From: Clostridiaceae bacterium M8S5
Lineage (GTDB): Bacteria; Bacillota; Clostridia; Tissierellales; MCWD3
Direction: 5' to 3'
Length of the DNA: 64,000 nt
NCBI GenBank assembly: GCA_029227815.1
Contig: CP118523.1
Location: 372,001-436,000, forward strand
Within the stretch, counting starts at the first letter, position 1, and each line of letters begins with the position of its first letter. Under the pieces are notes generated by a model. The model did no database searches. It was not told the DNA's origin and saw only the letters and a list, made by a program, of their open reading frames with translations. A program made the position numbers and the translations under genes. Shown piece after piece: positions 35,775 to 43,744 of the stretch.

Positions 35775-36254
35775 TTATATTCTCTCAACAGGAAAGTATA
35801 AATGTACTTCACCTTTCTTGGCGTCTTGTGGATAGTATTCATGTACAGCACCTGCTAGTGTGTAGTTGTTATCAGGTAGGTATTGCTGGCTCATATAAGT
35901 AAAAGCGTTACCGTAAGTTTCCTGAGTACATTTAATAGTAGCGTACTTATAAGAAGGTATTTGCCAAAGTGTCCAGTTGTCCTGAACTATAGCATCCTCT
36001 ACGACTTCACATCCAGCAAGGTATTTTCCATTACTACCCCAAGGGTTAAAGCTTTCATCAACATCACTCATAGCACCCCACATACCTACAATATTGTCAT
36101 TTGCATCTCTTTTAGCTAGATAGGCTATTTCATTAAAATGCTCATTAGCTTCTTCCCAGAGAGGAGGTACCCATTTAAAGCCTTCATTAGAGTTCCCCTC
36201 TCCTAGCTTACCTAATACTTTAAAGGATTTTTTTGTTATTATTTTTACTTTCAT
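35775..36254 (-). CDS. GyrI-like effector-binding domain protein
   Basis: 159 residues. KVKIITKKSFKVLGKLGEGN, then the W-x-x-F-like helix WEEANEHFNEIAYLA, a WQIPSYKYATIKC strand (the conserved P-x-x-x-Y-A motif) and a closing YYPQDAKKGEVHLYFPV are the GyrI-like fold. AAGGAGG directly abuts ATG 36260, so ATG 36254 is taken. A perfect palindrome lies between it and the divergent phosphotransferase homologue. Confidence 0.82.
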   Translation of the reverse strand: MKVKIITKKSFKVLGKLGEGNSNEGFKWVPPLWEEANEHFNEIAYLAKRDANDNIVGMWGAMSDVDESFNPWGSNGKYLAGCEVVEDAIVQDNWTLWQIPSYKYATIKCTQETYGNAFTYMSQQYLPDNNYTLAGAVHEYYPQDAKKGEVHLYFPVERI

Positions 36255-36303
36255 ATACATCCTCCTTAATAAATCGTTAATATAATTATATCAAAAAAAT
36301 ATA

Positions 36304-36343
36304 GACAACAGTATGTCATGAACTTTCATGACATACTGTTGTC
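36304..36343. promoter_or_regulatory. 18-bp perfect inverted repeat between divergent promoters
   Basis: Positions 36304-36321 and 36326-36343 are exact reverse complements around ACTT. On each side TTGTC(A/T) followed by 12 bp and TATAAT appears, so the arrangement is nearly symmetric for both directions. It is probably an operator controlling both genes. Confidence 0.65.
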
Positions 36344-36392
36344 AACTATACATTGATATAATAGTGAAAAATAATTGAAAGGATTGGTAGAT

Positions 36393-37349
36393 ATGAATAA
36401 TCAGTATGTATCTCAAATCAAAGATTATGTAGCAAAACATATGGGGTTAAGAGTTATAAATATAACTGATAGAGGGCAGTGGATTAGACATCATTATGAA
36501 GTAGAACTCAGTAACAGTAAAACTGTATTTTTTAAACTTATCACACATCAAGAGCCAACAGGAGGTCTTAGACATGAACACAATGTAGTAAATATATTAA
36601 AGAATAATCAGTTACCTGCCCCTGAGGTGTTGATGATAGATGAAAGCTGTCAATACATAGAAAAGCCATTCTTAGTACAAACCAGAGTTGGTGGCAAGAG
36701 ACTTGGAGATATCTTGATGACAGTATCAATAGAAGAGAAAATAGAGATTTATAGAGAAATAGGGAAGTTTTATAGGAAACTTCACTCTATAAAAGGAAAA
36801 AAATCAGGGGTTTGTAGTGATAAGGATCTATTTGAAGTTAAATATCCGATATCACCAAATGAGTATATGTACAAAGCAGAGATTCTAAACGGTAGTGGCA
36901 AGTTGGCATACGAAAAAGGATTAATTTCAAAAGAGCTATATAATGGAATTATAAGTCTGTGGGAAGATAATATGGAGTATCTAAAAGACCATCAACCATC
37001 CTTGATTCATATGAGTGCATTTTTTTGGAATATATATTTAGAAAAATCAGAAACATGGAAAGTAACAAAAATATTATCTCTAGGAGATGTAATGTGGTGG
37101 GATGAGGCATATGATATAGCTACGCTAAAATACCCTCCATTTGGAGAGCTTGATAAAGAGGTATATAAAGGATTTTTAAGTGAATACAAAAAGGAACCAG
37201 AAGAAAAAAGAATATTGCTCTACAGTATTATCCATCGTCTGTGCGAAAAAATGGGGGTATATTTAGAACCAGATAAATATAAAAATAAATGCAAAATAGA
37301 TTTAGAATCAGAACTGACAAAAATAATAAATAGATTAAACGGTTTGTAA
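36393..37349 (+). CDS. APH-family phosphotransferase homologue lacking the catalytic Asp
   Basis: 318 residues with an aminoglycoside phosphotransferase fold: ATP lysine in SKTVFFKLITHQ, PAPEVLMIDESCQYIEKPFL as the hinge, and ILSLGDVMWWDEAYD as the metal loop. The catalytic loop, normally H-G-D-x-x-x-x-N, reads LIHMSAFFWN: the Asp is Ser. Kinase activity is therefore doubtful and it may be a pseudokinase or binding protein. AAAGGA fits ATG 36393. It is divergent from a GyrI-like gene with a shared operator. Confidence 0.82.
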   Translation: MNNQYVSQIKDYVAKHMGLRVINITDRGQWIRHHYEVELSNSKTVFFKLITHQEPTGGLRHEHNVVNILKNNQLPAPEVLMIDESCQYIEKPFLVQTRVGGKRLGDILMTVSIEEKIEIYREIGKFYRKLHSIKGKKSGVCSDKDLFEVKYPISPNEYMYKAEILNGSGKLAYEKGLISKELYNGIISLWEDNMEYLKDHQPSLIHMSAFFWNIYLEKSETWKVTKILSLGDVMWWDEAYDIATLKYPPFGELDKEVYKGFLSEYKKEPEEKRILLYSIIHRLCEKMGVYLEPDKYKNKCKIDLESELTKIINRLNGL

Positions 37350-37434
37350 GTTCGATTTTGCTATCAAAAGTATATACAGTATTTTATTGTAAACTAGAAA
37401 CTATAAATAACGAAAGATAGCAAAATAGAACGGA

Positions 37435-37560
37435 ATGAAGTGTCATTTAGAAACACATAGTAATGGCAAACATGGGTTTGATTTATTTAACGATGATGAA
37501 GAAACAAGAACTATTATAAAAAACACTCTAGAGTTTATACAAGAATCTTTTACAATATAG
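37435..37560 (+). pseudogene. C-terminal remnant of an alpha/beta hydrolase
   Basis: A 41-codon frame reads KCHLETHSNGKHGFDLFNDD and ends in an amphipathic helix. This matches the catalytic-His loop and last helix of dienelactone-hydrolase-like proteins. No upstream part exists, so it is a leftover fragment. Confidence 0.45.
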
Positions 37561-37936
37561 ATAAAAATACTATTATTAATTATAAGTATGATCTAGTAAT
37601 AAGTGTGAATTGACTACAATTTTAGGTAGGGGGGGATTTCCCCCTTATTTTAATATCTCTAAATAGATACTAATGTATTATTTATTCTTTCTATAATAGA
37701 GTTTTATTTTTATTACATATTATGGGCACATTATTTTAAAGTTAACAATTCAATCTAACTGTTAACAGCAAATCTTTAATAAGACAAATAAAGGGAATAA
37801 AAGTTAACTTTCGGATACATTATTTTACAAAAGAAGTTGCAATATCAACAACTGACAGCATAAATTACAATTAAATACTTATATGGAATAAAATATACTT
37901 ATAATAAAATAAAACTTGAAAGGATGAATAAGGTTT
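37561..37936. promoter_or_regulatory. Upstream region of LytTR gene with repeated GTTAAC boxes
   Basis: A G/C hairpin (AGGGGG and CCCCCT near 37630-37646) may end the preceding transcript. AAAGTTAAC occurs at 37738-37746 and 37800-37807, and CTGTTAACA at 37759-37767; LytTR proteins bind tandem boxes with a GTT core, so these may be autoregulatory sites. No open frame is present. Confidence 0.4.
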
Positions 37937-38317
37937 ATGAGAGAAGGCATGACAAGTGATAAAACTATTTATATGGGAAAACAGTTACAAAATTTTATTG
38001 CAGTTGTAAGAGATGAAGAAGTTATACTAATTAAAAACGAAGAAATTTACTATATAGAAAAAATAGGACGCAAATCATATATTCATACTAAAAATGATTC
38101 GTTTGTTACATCTAAAACAATAAGTTACTATGAAAATAGATTGTGTGAGAACTGTTTTTTTAGATGTTATCGTAGTTGCATAGTCAATTTGATTAAAGTT
38201 AAGAAGATAGTACCTCAAATTAACTATACATATAATATATATTTTGAAGATATAAATCAACATGTTCCATTGAGTAGAGATAGAATAAAACAGTTGAAAA
38301 GTTTACTAGGGATTTAA
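37937..38317 (+). CDS. LytTR-domain DNA-binding protein
   Basis: 126 residues. After a 20-residue N-terminal tail comes one LytTR domain: EEVILIKNEEIYYIEKIGRK, NENRLCENCFFRCYRSCIVNL-type core (residues about 70-90; FFRCYRSCIVN), and a PLSRDRIKQLKSLL end. There is no receiver domain, so it works without a classical two-component input. LytTR proteins often control secreted factors and bacteriocins. It is followed by two paralogous genes, its likely targets. Confidence 0.88.
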   Translation: MREGMTSDKTIYMGKQLQNFIAVVRDEEVILIKNEEIYYIEKIGRKSYIHTKNDSFVTSKTISYYENRLCENCFFRCYRSCIVNLIKVKKIVPQINYTYNIYFEDINQHVPLSRDRIKQLKSLLGI

Positions 38318-38451
38318 ACTGAAGATAAACGCATATCAACAAAACGAATCAACAATATAACAATATAGTAATAATATAACACAAATTTAAGAAATATCTA
38401 TATAATAAAGACAATACATGTATTAAACAAATCTAAAGGAGGAAATATGTA

Positions 38452-39084
38452 ATGGGTTCAGATGTAAAAATTACTTATATCAACAAATCAATGAATAAAG
38501 ATTTACCAAAGATATTTATATTTACAAAAAATGAAACACCTACGTTTGATGCTTTAAAAGATGGAGTAGCGTATAAGGTAATAGAAGACGTAGGCAGAGG
38601 ATCATCTTGCGATTTCATTTTCCCTATAAAGACGAGCGTAGCAGCTACATGGGACAATGGAAGTTGTAAAACTCAAGAATTAACAGCACAAATAGGAGAA
38701 GCGTATATAGTAGAAAAAAATAACACAGGTATAGTTTTAAAGAACAATGGTCCAGCAAAAGACACTAAATCAATAGATGTTATCAACAATATCCATGTAA
38801 ACAACGGAATAAGTGTCAATTTTTATAAAAAAGATGGAAACGAAAGTAAAAAGATGATAACTAAAGATATCGTCGGATATGCGCAAAAGGCAACCTTTGT
38901 ACTACATCCTAAATTATATTGGGGAATAGCTTCTGAGATACAAGAAGGAGAGTTAATAAGTTCAGCAGTGCTTGATTCAGATCATTTCCATGAAATAGAT
39001 TTAGAAAACATTTCAAAAATGACAGTTTCTCTTAATGGTAATGCAAAAGATGGTTATGAGTTTAAGGTAGAAAGTCAAGAATAG
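38452..39084 (+). CDS. Paralogous beta-rich protein A, unknown
   Basis: 210 residues, no signal peptide. It begins DVKITYINKSMNKDLPKIFIF and is largely beta-strand with many Asn, Lys and Thr. The C-terminal 60 residues contain FVLHPKLYWGIASEIQEGE. About 55% identical to the next gene, so the pair arose by duplication. No catalytic motif is visible. AAAGGAGG precedes ATG 38452. I do not recognise the family; an accessory cytoplasmic or non-classically exported protein is possible. Confidence 0.75.
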   Translation: MGSDVKITYINKSMNKDLPKIFIFTKNETPTFDALKDGVAYKVIEDVGRGSSCDFIFPIKTSVAATWDNGSCKTQELTAQIGEAYIVEKNNTGIVLKNNGPAKDTKSIDVINNIHVNNGISVNFYKKDGNESKKMITKDIVGYAQKATFVLHPKLYWGIASEIQEGELISSAVLDSDHFHEIDLENISKMTVSLNGNAKDGYEFKVESQE

Positions 39085-39093
39085 GGGAGAAAT

Positions 39094-39714
39094 ATGTTAT
39101 CAGAAGTTAAAATAACATATATTAATAAATCCATAAATAACGATCTACCTAAGATATTTATATTTGCCAAAAATGAAGCTACAACCTTCGATGCTTTAAA
39201 GGAAGGTGTAGCATGGAAAGTAATAGAAGATATAGGTAGAGATTCTTGGAGTGAATTTGTATATCCTATAGAATCTCAAGTTGGGGTAACATGGAATGAA
39301 GGATCTAACCATACTAGGCTATTGACAGCTTCGATTGGCAATAGATATACAGTAGATAAGAATAGAACAGGGATAGTACTTGAAGAAAATGGAGCTGCAT
39401 CAAGTACAGATTTAATAGAAGTATTAAATACTTTTCGTATAAAAAAAGGTATTAGCGCTGGGCTATACAAATCTGGTAAATTAGTGATGGAGAAAAAAGT
39501 AGTGGGATATAAACAAAAGGCCACTTTCAAGATGCATCCAATAATTTATTGGGGAATAGCTTCAGAGATACAAGAAGGAAAATCTTTAAGTTCAGCTGTT
39601 TTAAATTCGGACGAATTCTATAAGCTAGACCTACAAGGGCTATCAGAAGTCACTATATCGTTAAATGGTAATGTCAAAAATGGATTCGAATTTAGAATAG
39701 AGAACCAAGAATAA
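39094..39714 (+). CDS. Paralogous beta-rich protein B, unknown
   Basis: 206 residues. It shares EVKITYINKSINNDLPKIFI, AWKVIEDIGRDS, KATFKMHPIIYWGIASEIQE and LNGNVKNGFEFRIE with protein A, along the whole length. It starts 9 bp after protein A's stop behind GGGGAG, so the two are one operon. Divergence is highest in residues 60-110. A terminator follows. Confidence 0.75.
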   Translation: MLSEVKITYINKSINNDLPKIFIFAKNEATTFDALKEGVAWKVIEDIGRDSWSEFVYPIESQVGVTWNEGSNHTRLLTASIGNRYTVDKNRTGIVLEENGAASSTDLIEVLNTFRIKKGISAGLYKSGKLVMEKKVVGYKQKATFKMHPIIYWGIASEIQEGKSLSSAVLNSDEFYKLDLQGLSEVTISLNGNVKNGFEFRIENQE

Positions 39715-39770
39715 TATAGTTATAGTCAAGTTGCAAAACATTTTATAAGTTTAACCAATCCACCCTATAT

Positions 39771-39816
39771 AAATACAGGGATGTCTTAAAGATTAGGCAT
39801 TCCTGTATTTTTATAT
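39771..39816 (+). terminator. Terminator after the paralogue pair
   Basis: AAATACAGGGATG (39771-39783) pairs with CATTCCTGTATTT (39798-39810), one G-U pair, followed by T-rich sequence. Confidence 0.8.
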
Positions 39817-40023
39817 TATCTGATAGAGAGATACTAGCACTAATATATTATCTTTGGTAAAATAACATATTAGTAAAATAAAAATAAATTATATTAGAAT
39901 ACTTGAATAACAATGACAAGAAATACTGAAGAAATAATTAGATTATACAATCCAACATTAAAAGAATTGACATTCCAGTAGGGGGAACAGTTAAACTCAT
40001 GGTATAGATAAAGGGGGTATACA

Positions 40024-40860
40024 ATGAGTTTTAAACTTGCGGATTTAAAAAAGACACAAATTGAAGAACTAGATAAAGATAAAACTGTAGTAATGATAGG
40101 CATTGCACCAATAGAACAACACAGCATACATTTGCCTTTAGGAGTAGATATATATGAGACAGAGCATTGGATAAAAGGAGTAATAGAAAAATTGGAGTTA
40201 GTATATAATAAATATACTTTTTTAACCATGCCTATTATACCATTTGGATTTTCAGATATAAAAGGGAGCTGTGGAGATATACATGTATCACAGAAATTAA
40301 TATATAAGTTGGTTATTCAAGTATTAGAAGCAATAGCAAGCTGGCAAGTAAAGAATATAGTTATAATATCTGGACATGCAGATCCAAAGCATCAAATAGC
40401 TATAGAACAAGCATGTTATAAAATTAATAAGCGATATAAAGACATAGCATTTTCTCCAATGGGGTATATATTTAGTAATAATGAGTGTAAACATGATGGA
40501 CTACTGTCAGATAAACTTAATAGATATAAAAATGATTTTCACGCCGGTTGGATAGAAACGTCTTGTATGTTAGATATATCGCCAGGGTTGGTAGATGCTG
40601 TGTATAAAAAACTACCTGATTTTGAGATAAAGCCATTAAGTATGATGTTCCCAAATAAAGTAAACAAAAAGATTAAAAACTTTGGGCACATAGGATATCC
40701 TAGAGAGTCTTCTGTAGAGTTAGGAAGAAGATTAAATGAAGATATGATTAATCAAATACAAAAATGCATAAGTGCTTTTTTAAATAGAGAAAATTATAAA
40801 ATATACGAACACCATGAGCTTTACAAAATTCCTATTATGAAAGTAAAAAAATGGAGGTAA
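40024..40860 (+). CDS. Creatininase-family amidohydrolase
   Basis: 278 residues. GIAPIEQHSIHLPLGVDIYE is the creatininase/MftE metal motif (Glu, His and Asp ligands), with a further ligand region FHAGWIETSCML. The usual NGHGGN is SGHADPK here, a change at the active-site loop. The family opens lactam or formamide bonds; the substrate is unknown. GGGGG lies upstream of ATG 40024. The stop overlaps the ribosome site of the MerR gene, so they form an operon. Confidence 0.85.
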   Translation: MSFKLADLKKTQIEELDKDKTVVMIGIAPIEQHSIHLPLGVDIYETEHWIKGVIEKLELVYNKYTFLTMPIIPFGFSDIKGSCGDIHVSQKLIYKLVIQVLEAIASWQVKNIVIISGHADPKHQIAIEQACYKINKRYKDIAFSPMGYIFSNNECKHDGLLSDKLNRYKNDFHAGWIETSCMLDISPGLVDAVYKKLPDFEIKPLSMMFPNKVNKKIKNFGHIGYPRESSVELGRRLNEDMINQIQKCISAFLNRENYKIYEHHELYKIPIMKVKKWR

Positions 40861-40865
40861 CAAAT

Positions 40866-41615
40866 ATGTATAGTATAGGTCAGTTTTCTATAATAACAAA
40901 GCTCAGTAAGAAGACATTAAGGTACTATGATGATATAGGATTGCTAAAGCCTGCTTATATAAACCCTACAAATCAGTATAGGTATTATAACAAAGAGCAG
41001 GTTAAAACAGTCAAAGAGATAATCAAGTTGAAAGCGATAAATATTTCACTAGAGAAGATAAAAGAGGTATTAAGCAAAAATGATGCGAACATCTTGGAGA
41101 TATACAATGACAGATTAAATGAAATAAGAACTTCATTAAGAGAATTAGAAAAGCAAAAAGAAATAACTAACAAATACATAAATGAGTTACAATCTGATAC
41201 ACTAGATATAGTTAAGCTTGAAATTACCAAAGGATATTATATAGAGCGAGGAAAGATTGTATATCAAACATATAGTAGAAATGAAGATATTAATTTCGCG
41301 ATAGGGGAATTTTATTCATACATAAATAGTAGAATTGGACTTCTATCAAGGCATATGTTTAGATTTGATATAAACAATGATGATAGCTTTGATATATTTG
41401 CTTATACAGAAGATAAAAATAATAATTTAAACATAAGAAGACAAGAAAAAGAGATATGTCTAAAAATAACATGCGATATAAAAGATAGAGAAAATGGTTA
41501 CCAAATGCTATTTGATTATACTAGACAGAATAACATTGAGATAAAATATATCTATGAAGCTTATGTAATGAATGGTGGTAAGATGAGTATAGATATAATG
41601 TTTGGTATAAAGTAA
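40866..41615 (+). CDS. MerR-family regulator with GyrI-like effector domain
   Basis: 249 residues. YSIGQFSIITKLSKKTLRYYDDIGLL is the MerR winged helix, and a coiled-coil linker (about 80-110) joins it to a C-terminal effector domain related to GyrI-like folds (KITCDIKDRENGYQMLFDYT). This BmrR-like layout senses small molecules. GGAGG at 40853-40857 sets ATG 40866. It probably controls its own operon with the creatininase-family gene. Confidence 0.9.
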   Translation: MYSIGQFSIITKLSKKTLRYYDDIGLLKPAYINPTNQYRYYNKEQVKTVKEIIKLKAINISLEKIKEVLSKNDANILEIYNDRLNEIRTSLRELEKQKEITNKYINELQSDTLDIVKLEITKGYYIERGKIVYQTYSRNEDINFAIGEFYSYINSRIGLLSRHMFRFDINNDDSFDIFAYTEDKNNNLNIRRQEKEICLKITCDIKDRENGYQMLFDYTRQNNIEIKYIYEAYVMNGGKMSIDIMFGIK

Positions 41616-41623
41616 GGTATACA

Positions 41624-41663
41624 AAAAGGGAATAAGTTTTTTCTAGCTTAATCCCTTTTGTAG
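41624..41663. terminator. Bidirectional terminator
   Basis: AAAAGGGAATAAG (41624-41636) pairs with CTTAATCCCTTTT (41647-41659), mostly perfect, between two convergent genes. Confidence 0.75.
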
Positions 41664-41675
41664 TGCTGTATAGAC

Positions 41676-41873
41676 TTAAGACTCTTGGTAAGTGTTAAGA
41701 GTTGTTGTGGCATGCTGAACAGCTTGATTAACTGAGTTCAGTATACCTTGAATATTTTCCTTGTTGTGTGCCTTTTCCACAGTACTTACAGCTGAATTTA
41801 ACTCAGATTGTGCTTCATGTAATTTGTTTAAAACACATTCTACATTTTCTCTTGCATTTTTATGAGTATGCAT
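41676..41873 (-). CDS. Small helical protein, unknown
   Basis: 65 residues, predicted as two long helices with heptad-like spacing (VECVLNKLHEAQSELNSAVS, IQGILNSVNQAVQHATTTL) and a His-rich start MHTHKN. AGGAGGT precedes ATG 41873. Similar small two-helix proteins exist in clostridia without a known role. Confidence 0.6.
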   Translation of the reverse strand: MHTHKNARENVECVLNKLHEAQSELNSAVSTVEKAHNKENIQGILNSVNQAVQHATTTLNTYQES

Positions 41874-42151
41874 ACGCTACCTCCTAGATAAATTTGTTTA
41901 TCAGTACTTATAATAACCAAAATTTACATTATAATTACAAAAATTTTATGTTTTTGGAATTTAATTAAAAAATGTTTGAAATGCATGAGATGATACAAAA
42001 AGATAACAATAATCATATAGTTATAACCAATATAGGTTATATTGTATGTATTATTATTTGATAGAAGAAACAACAGAAACAGTAATTTAAAATTTGTATA
42101 AAATATATGCATTGCTAGTCAAAACAAATAGTGGTTTTATTACTAAAAGTA
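41874..42151. other. AT-rich intergenic region
   Basis: No frame, repeat or hairpin I can support; very low G+C. The small RNA promoter begins at its right end. Confidence 0.5.
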
Positions 42152-42180
42152 TTGCAATATATTCCATAATATTATATAAT
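42152..42180 (+). promoter_or_regulatory. Promoter of the small RNA
   Basis: TTGCAA at 42152-42157, a 17-bp spacer, TATAAT at 42175-42180; start expected about 42187. No coding frame follows for 1.5 kb. Confidence 0.65.
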
Positions 42181-42186
42181 TGGTTT

Positions 42187-42299
42187 ACAGCAAAATATGT
42201 AAAAAACAGAGCAAGAGAAACATAGTTACATTTGGACGCTTTATACTATGTGGATGCAGTAGCGTAACCGACTGACAATGAGTTAGTTGGTTTTTTTAT
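42187..42299 (+). ncRNA. Candidate small RNA with pseudoknot and terminator
   Basis: About 112 nt from a good promoter to a clear terminator (AACCGACT at 42266-42273 with AGTTGGTT at about 42284-42291, then T7). In between, ACATAGT (42220-42226) pairs with ACTATGT (42245-42251), and ACGCT (42236-42240) pairs with AGCGT (42261-42265). The pairs interleave as an H-type pseudoknot. GTTAC (42225-42229) can instead pair with GTAAC (42264-42268), which would compete with both. No start codon is usable. A trans-acting RNA or an orphan riboswitch-type leader are both possible. Confidence 0.65.
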
Positions 42300-42466
42300 T
42301 TTATAGAGAAGTTGAGATGATTCCGCAAATAGATTTACTCAATAATAAAACCATAAAATGCACAACAATTATGCCATTTACTACCACAATTATCATATTA
42401 TTAACCCTAGCTATAGGCTTATTTCTATACTAAGAAATGAGCCTATGGCAAACCCCAATACAGTTT

Positions 42467-43549
42467 TTATAAAGACTCATATTTATTGTTTATATATGTT
42501 CTATATAACATTCCAACAATTAAGATGAGACCCATATAACCTGTAATAGGATATACTATACTAATTAGCTTTTCAAAAGGTAAAGAACCAGCTGCAAAAG
42601 CTACGATTAGCAAAGCAGTTGCTATGATTTTGTATTTTTTAGTACCTTCATTAGCAAATTTACTACATATTGACCACATCATTGCAGTTGAGGTTGAAAA
42701 CATACCTAAAACTAGAATTATAGAGAAGCCTGCACCTAGAGCTGGAATTAATTTTTTAGCAAGGACTAAAACAGGAATAGGCTTGTTATAAACATTATTA
42801 ATATATGCAAGCATTCCTAGATTCAACATCAAAACAGCAAGCATTAGTACTATACCACTCCACAATGCAGACAAAAATGTAGTCTTCTTTGATTCTGCAT
42901 TTTTGCCGATGCTAGTTAAAAAAGGAGTAATAGCCACAATAGTATAAGAAGGATATAAGAAACCTGAAAATAGCCAAGAAGATGTCGCTTTCGGTACTGA
43001 TAATAGAGTTATCTGCTTACTAGATTCTCTTAATCCGTCTATATTATCAAGTATGCTCATTCCACCTACGAATAAAGCCGTAATTGCTATAAACGGTCCA
43101 AGCTTACCCATTATTTGTATCAATCTATCAAGCCCAGATAAAACAGATATCAAAACTAATATACCAATAATACACCTTCCTAAAATACTTGGAAGACCAT
43201 AGTATTGATAAATAGTTGCTCCACCTCCAGATATCATTATTGTCATAGCTGAAAATAAAAATATAAGTATAAACCACTGAAAAAAAGTACCTATGTACTT
43301 ACCACAATAGTATTTATATACATCGCTTGAGTTTTCAAGCTTGAGAACACGACCTTTTTCTAGTAGACAGTTAACACACCATATAAATATAACTGCGCTT
43401 ATGATGACGATGGGCAAGCTCTTAAATCCATGGCAAGTAAAAAACTGTAGTATTTCTTGACCAGAAGAAAATCCAGCGCCAGTAGAAAAGCCAATAAAAG
43501 CTCCTCCAAATCCTAATACCTGTTTAATGTTTAAATTCTGTTTAGTCAA
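42467..43549 (-). CDS. YkvI-family membrane protein
   Basis: 360 residues with about ten hydrophobic helices. GFGGAFIGFSTGAGFSSGQEI in the first helix is the YkvI/APC-like unwound-helix signature, similar to branched-chain amino acid or spore germination-type transporters. The substrate is unknown. AGGGGGAT precedes ATG 43549. A hairpin (ATAGGCTTATTTCT with AAGAAATGAGCCTAT at 42414-42446) lies 3' of it. Confidence 0.85.
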   Translation of the reverse strand: MTKQNLNIKQVLGFGGAFIGFSTGAGFSSGQEILQFFTCHGFKSLPIVIISAVIFIWCVNCLLEKGRVLKLENSSDVYKYYCGKYIGTFFQWFILIFLFSAMTIMISGGGATIYQYYGLPSILGRCIIGILVLISVLSGLDRLIQIMGKLGPFIAITALFVGGMSILDNIDGLRESSKQITLLSVPKATSSWLFSGFLYPSYTIVAITPFLTSIGKNAESKKTTFLSALWSGIVLMLAVLMLNLGMLAYINNVYNKPIPVLVLAKKLIPALGAGFSIILVLGMFSTSTAMMWSICSKFANEGTKKYKIIATALLIVAFAAGSLPFEKLISIVYPITGYMGLILIVGMLYRTYINNKYESL

Positions 43550-43744
43550 AATAATCCCCCTAGAAGATATATTACGTTTATATACACTTTAATTGACTAG
43601 TATATTATAGCAGATAAATCAGAATAGAGTAATAAATTATTATTATTTAAGTTAAATAATACTTATATAGAAATAGGAATCACTGGGGTAATAAAATATT
43701 ATGATATAATATCTATTATAATAAAATAGATTTGGTGGTGTAAA

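Noticed and set aside
37620..37650. Run of G7 and C5 as a site of interest
   Set aside because: It forms a simple hairpin and is most likely a terminator or replication artefact.
38452..39714. PixA/AidA-type inclusion body proteins
   Set aside because: The N-terminal motifs do not fit the family as I remember it.
42220..42300. Known riboswitch class (preQ1, SAM-II, fluoride, guanidine-III)
   Set aside because: The pseudoknot topology is similar, but I could not match the conserved bases of any of these classes.
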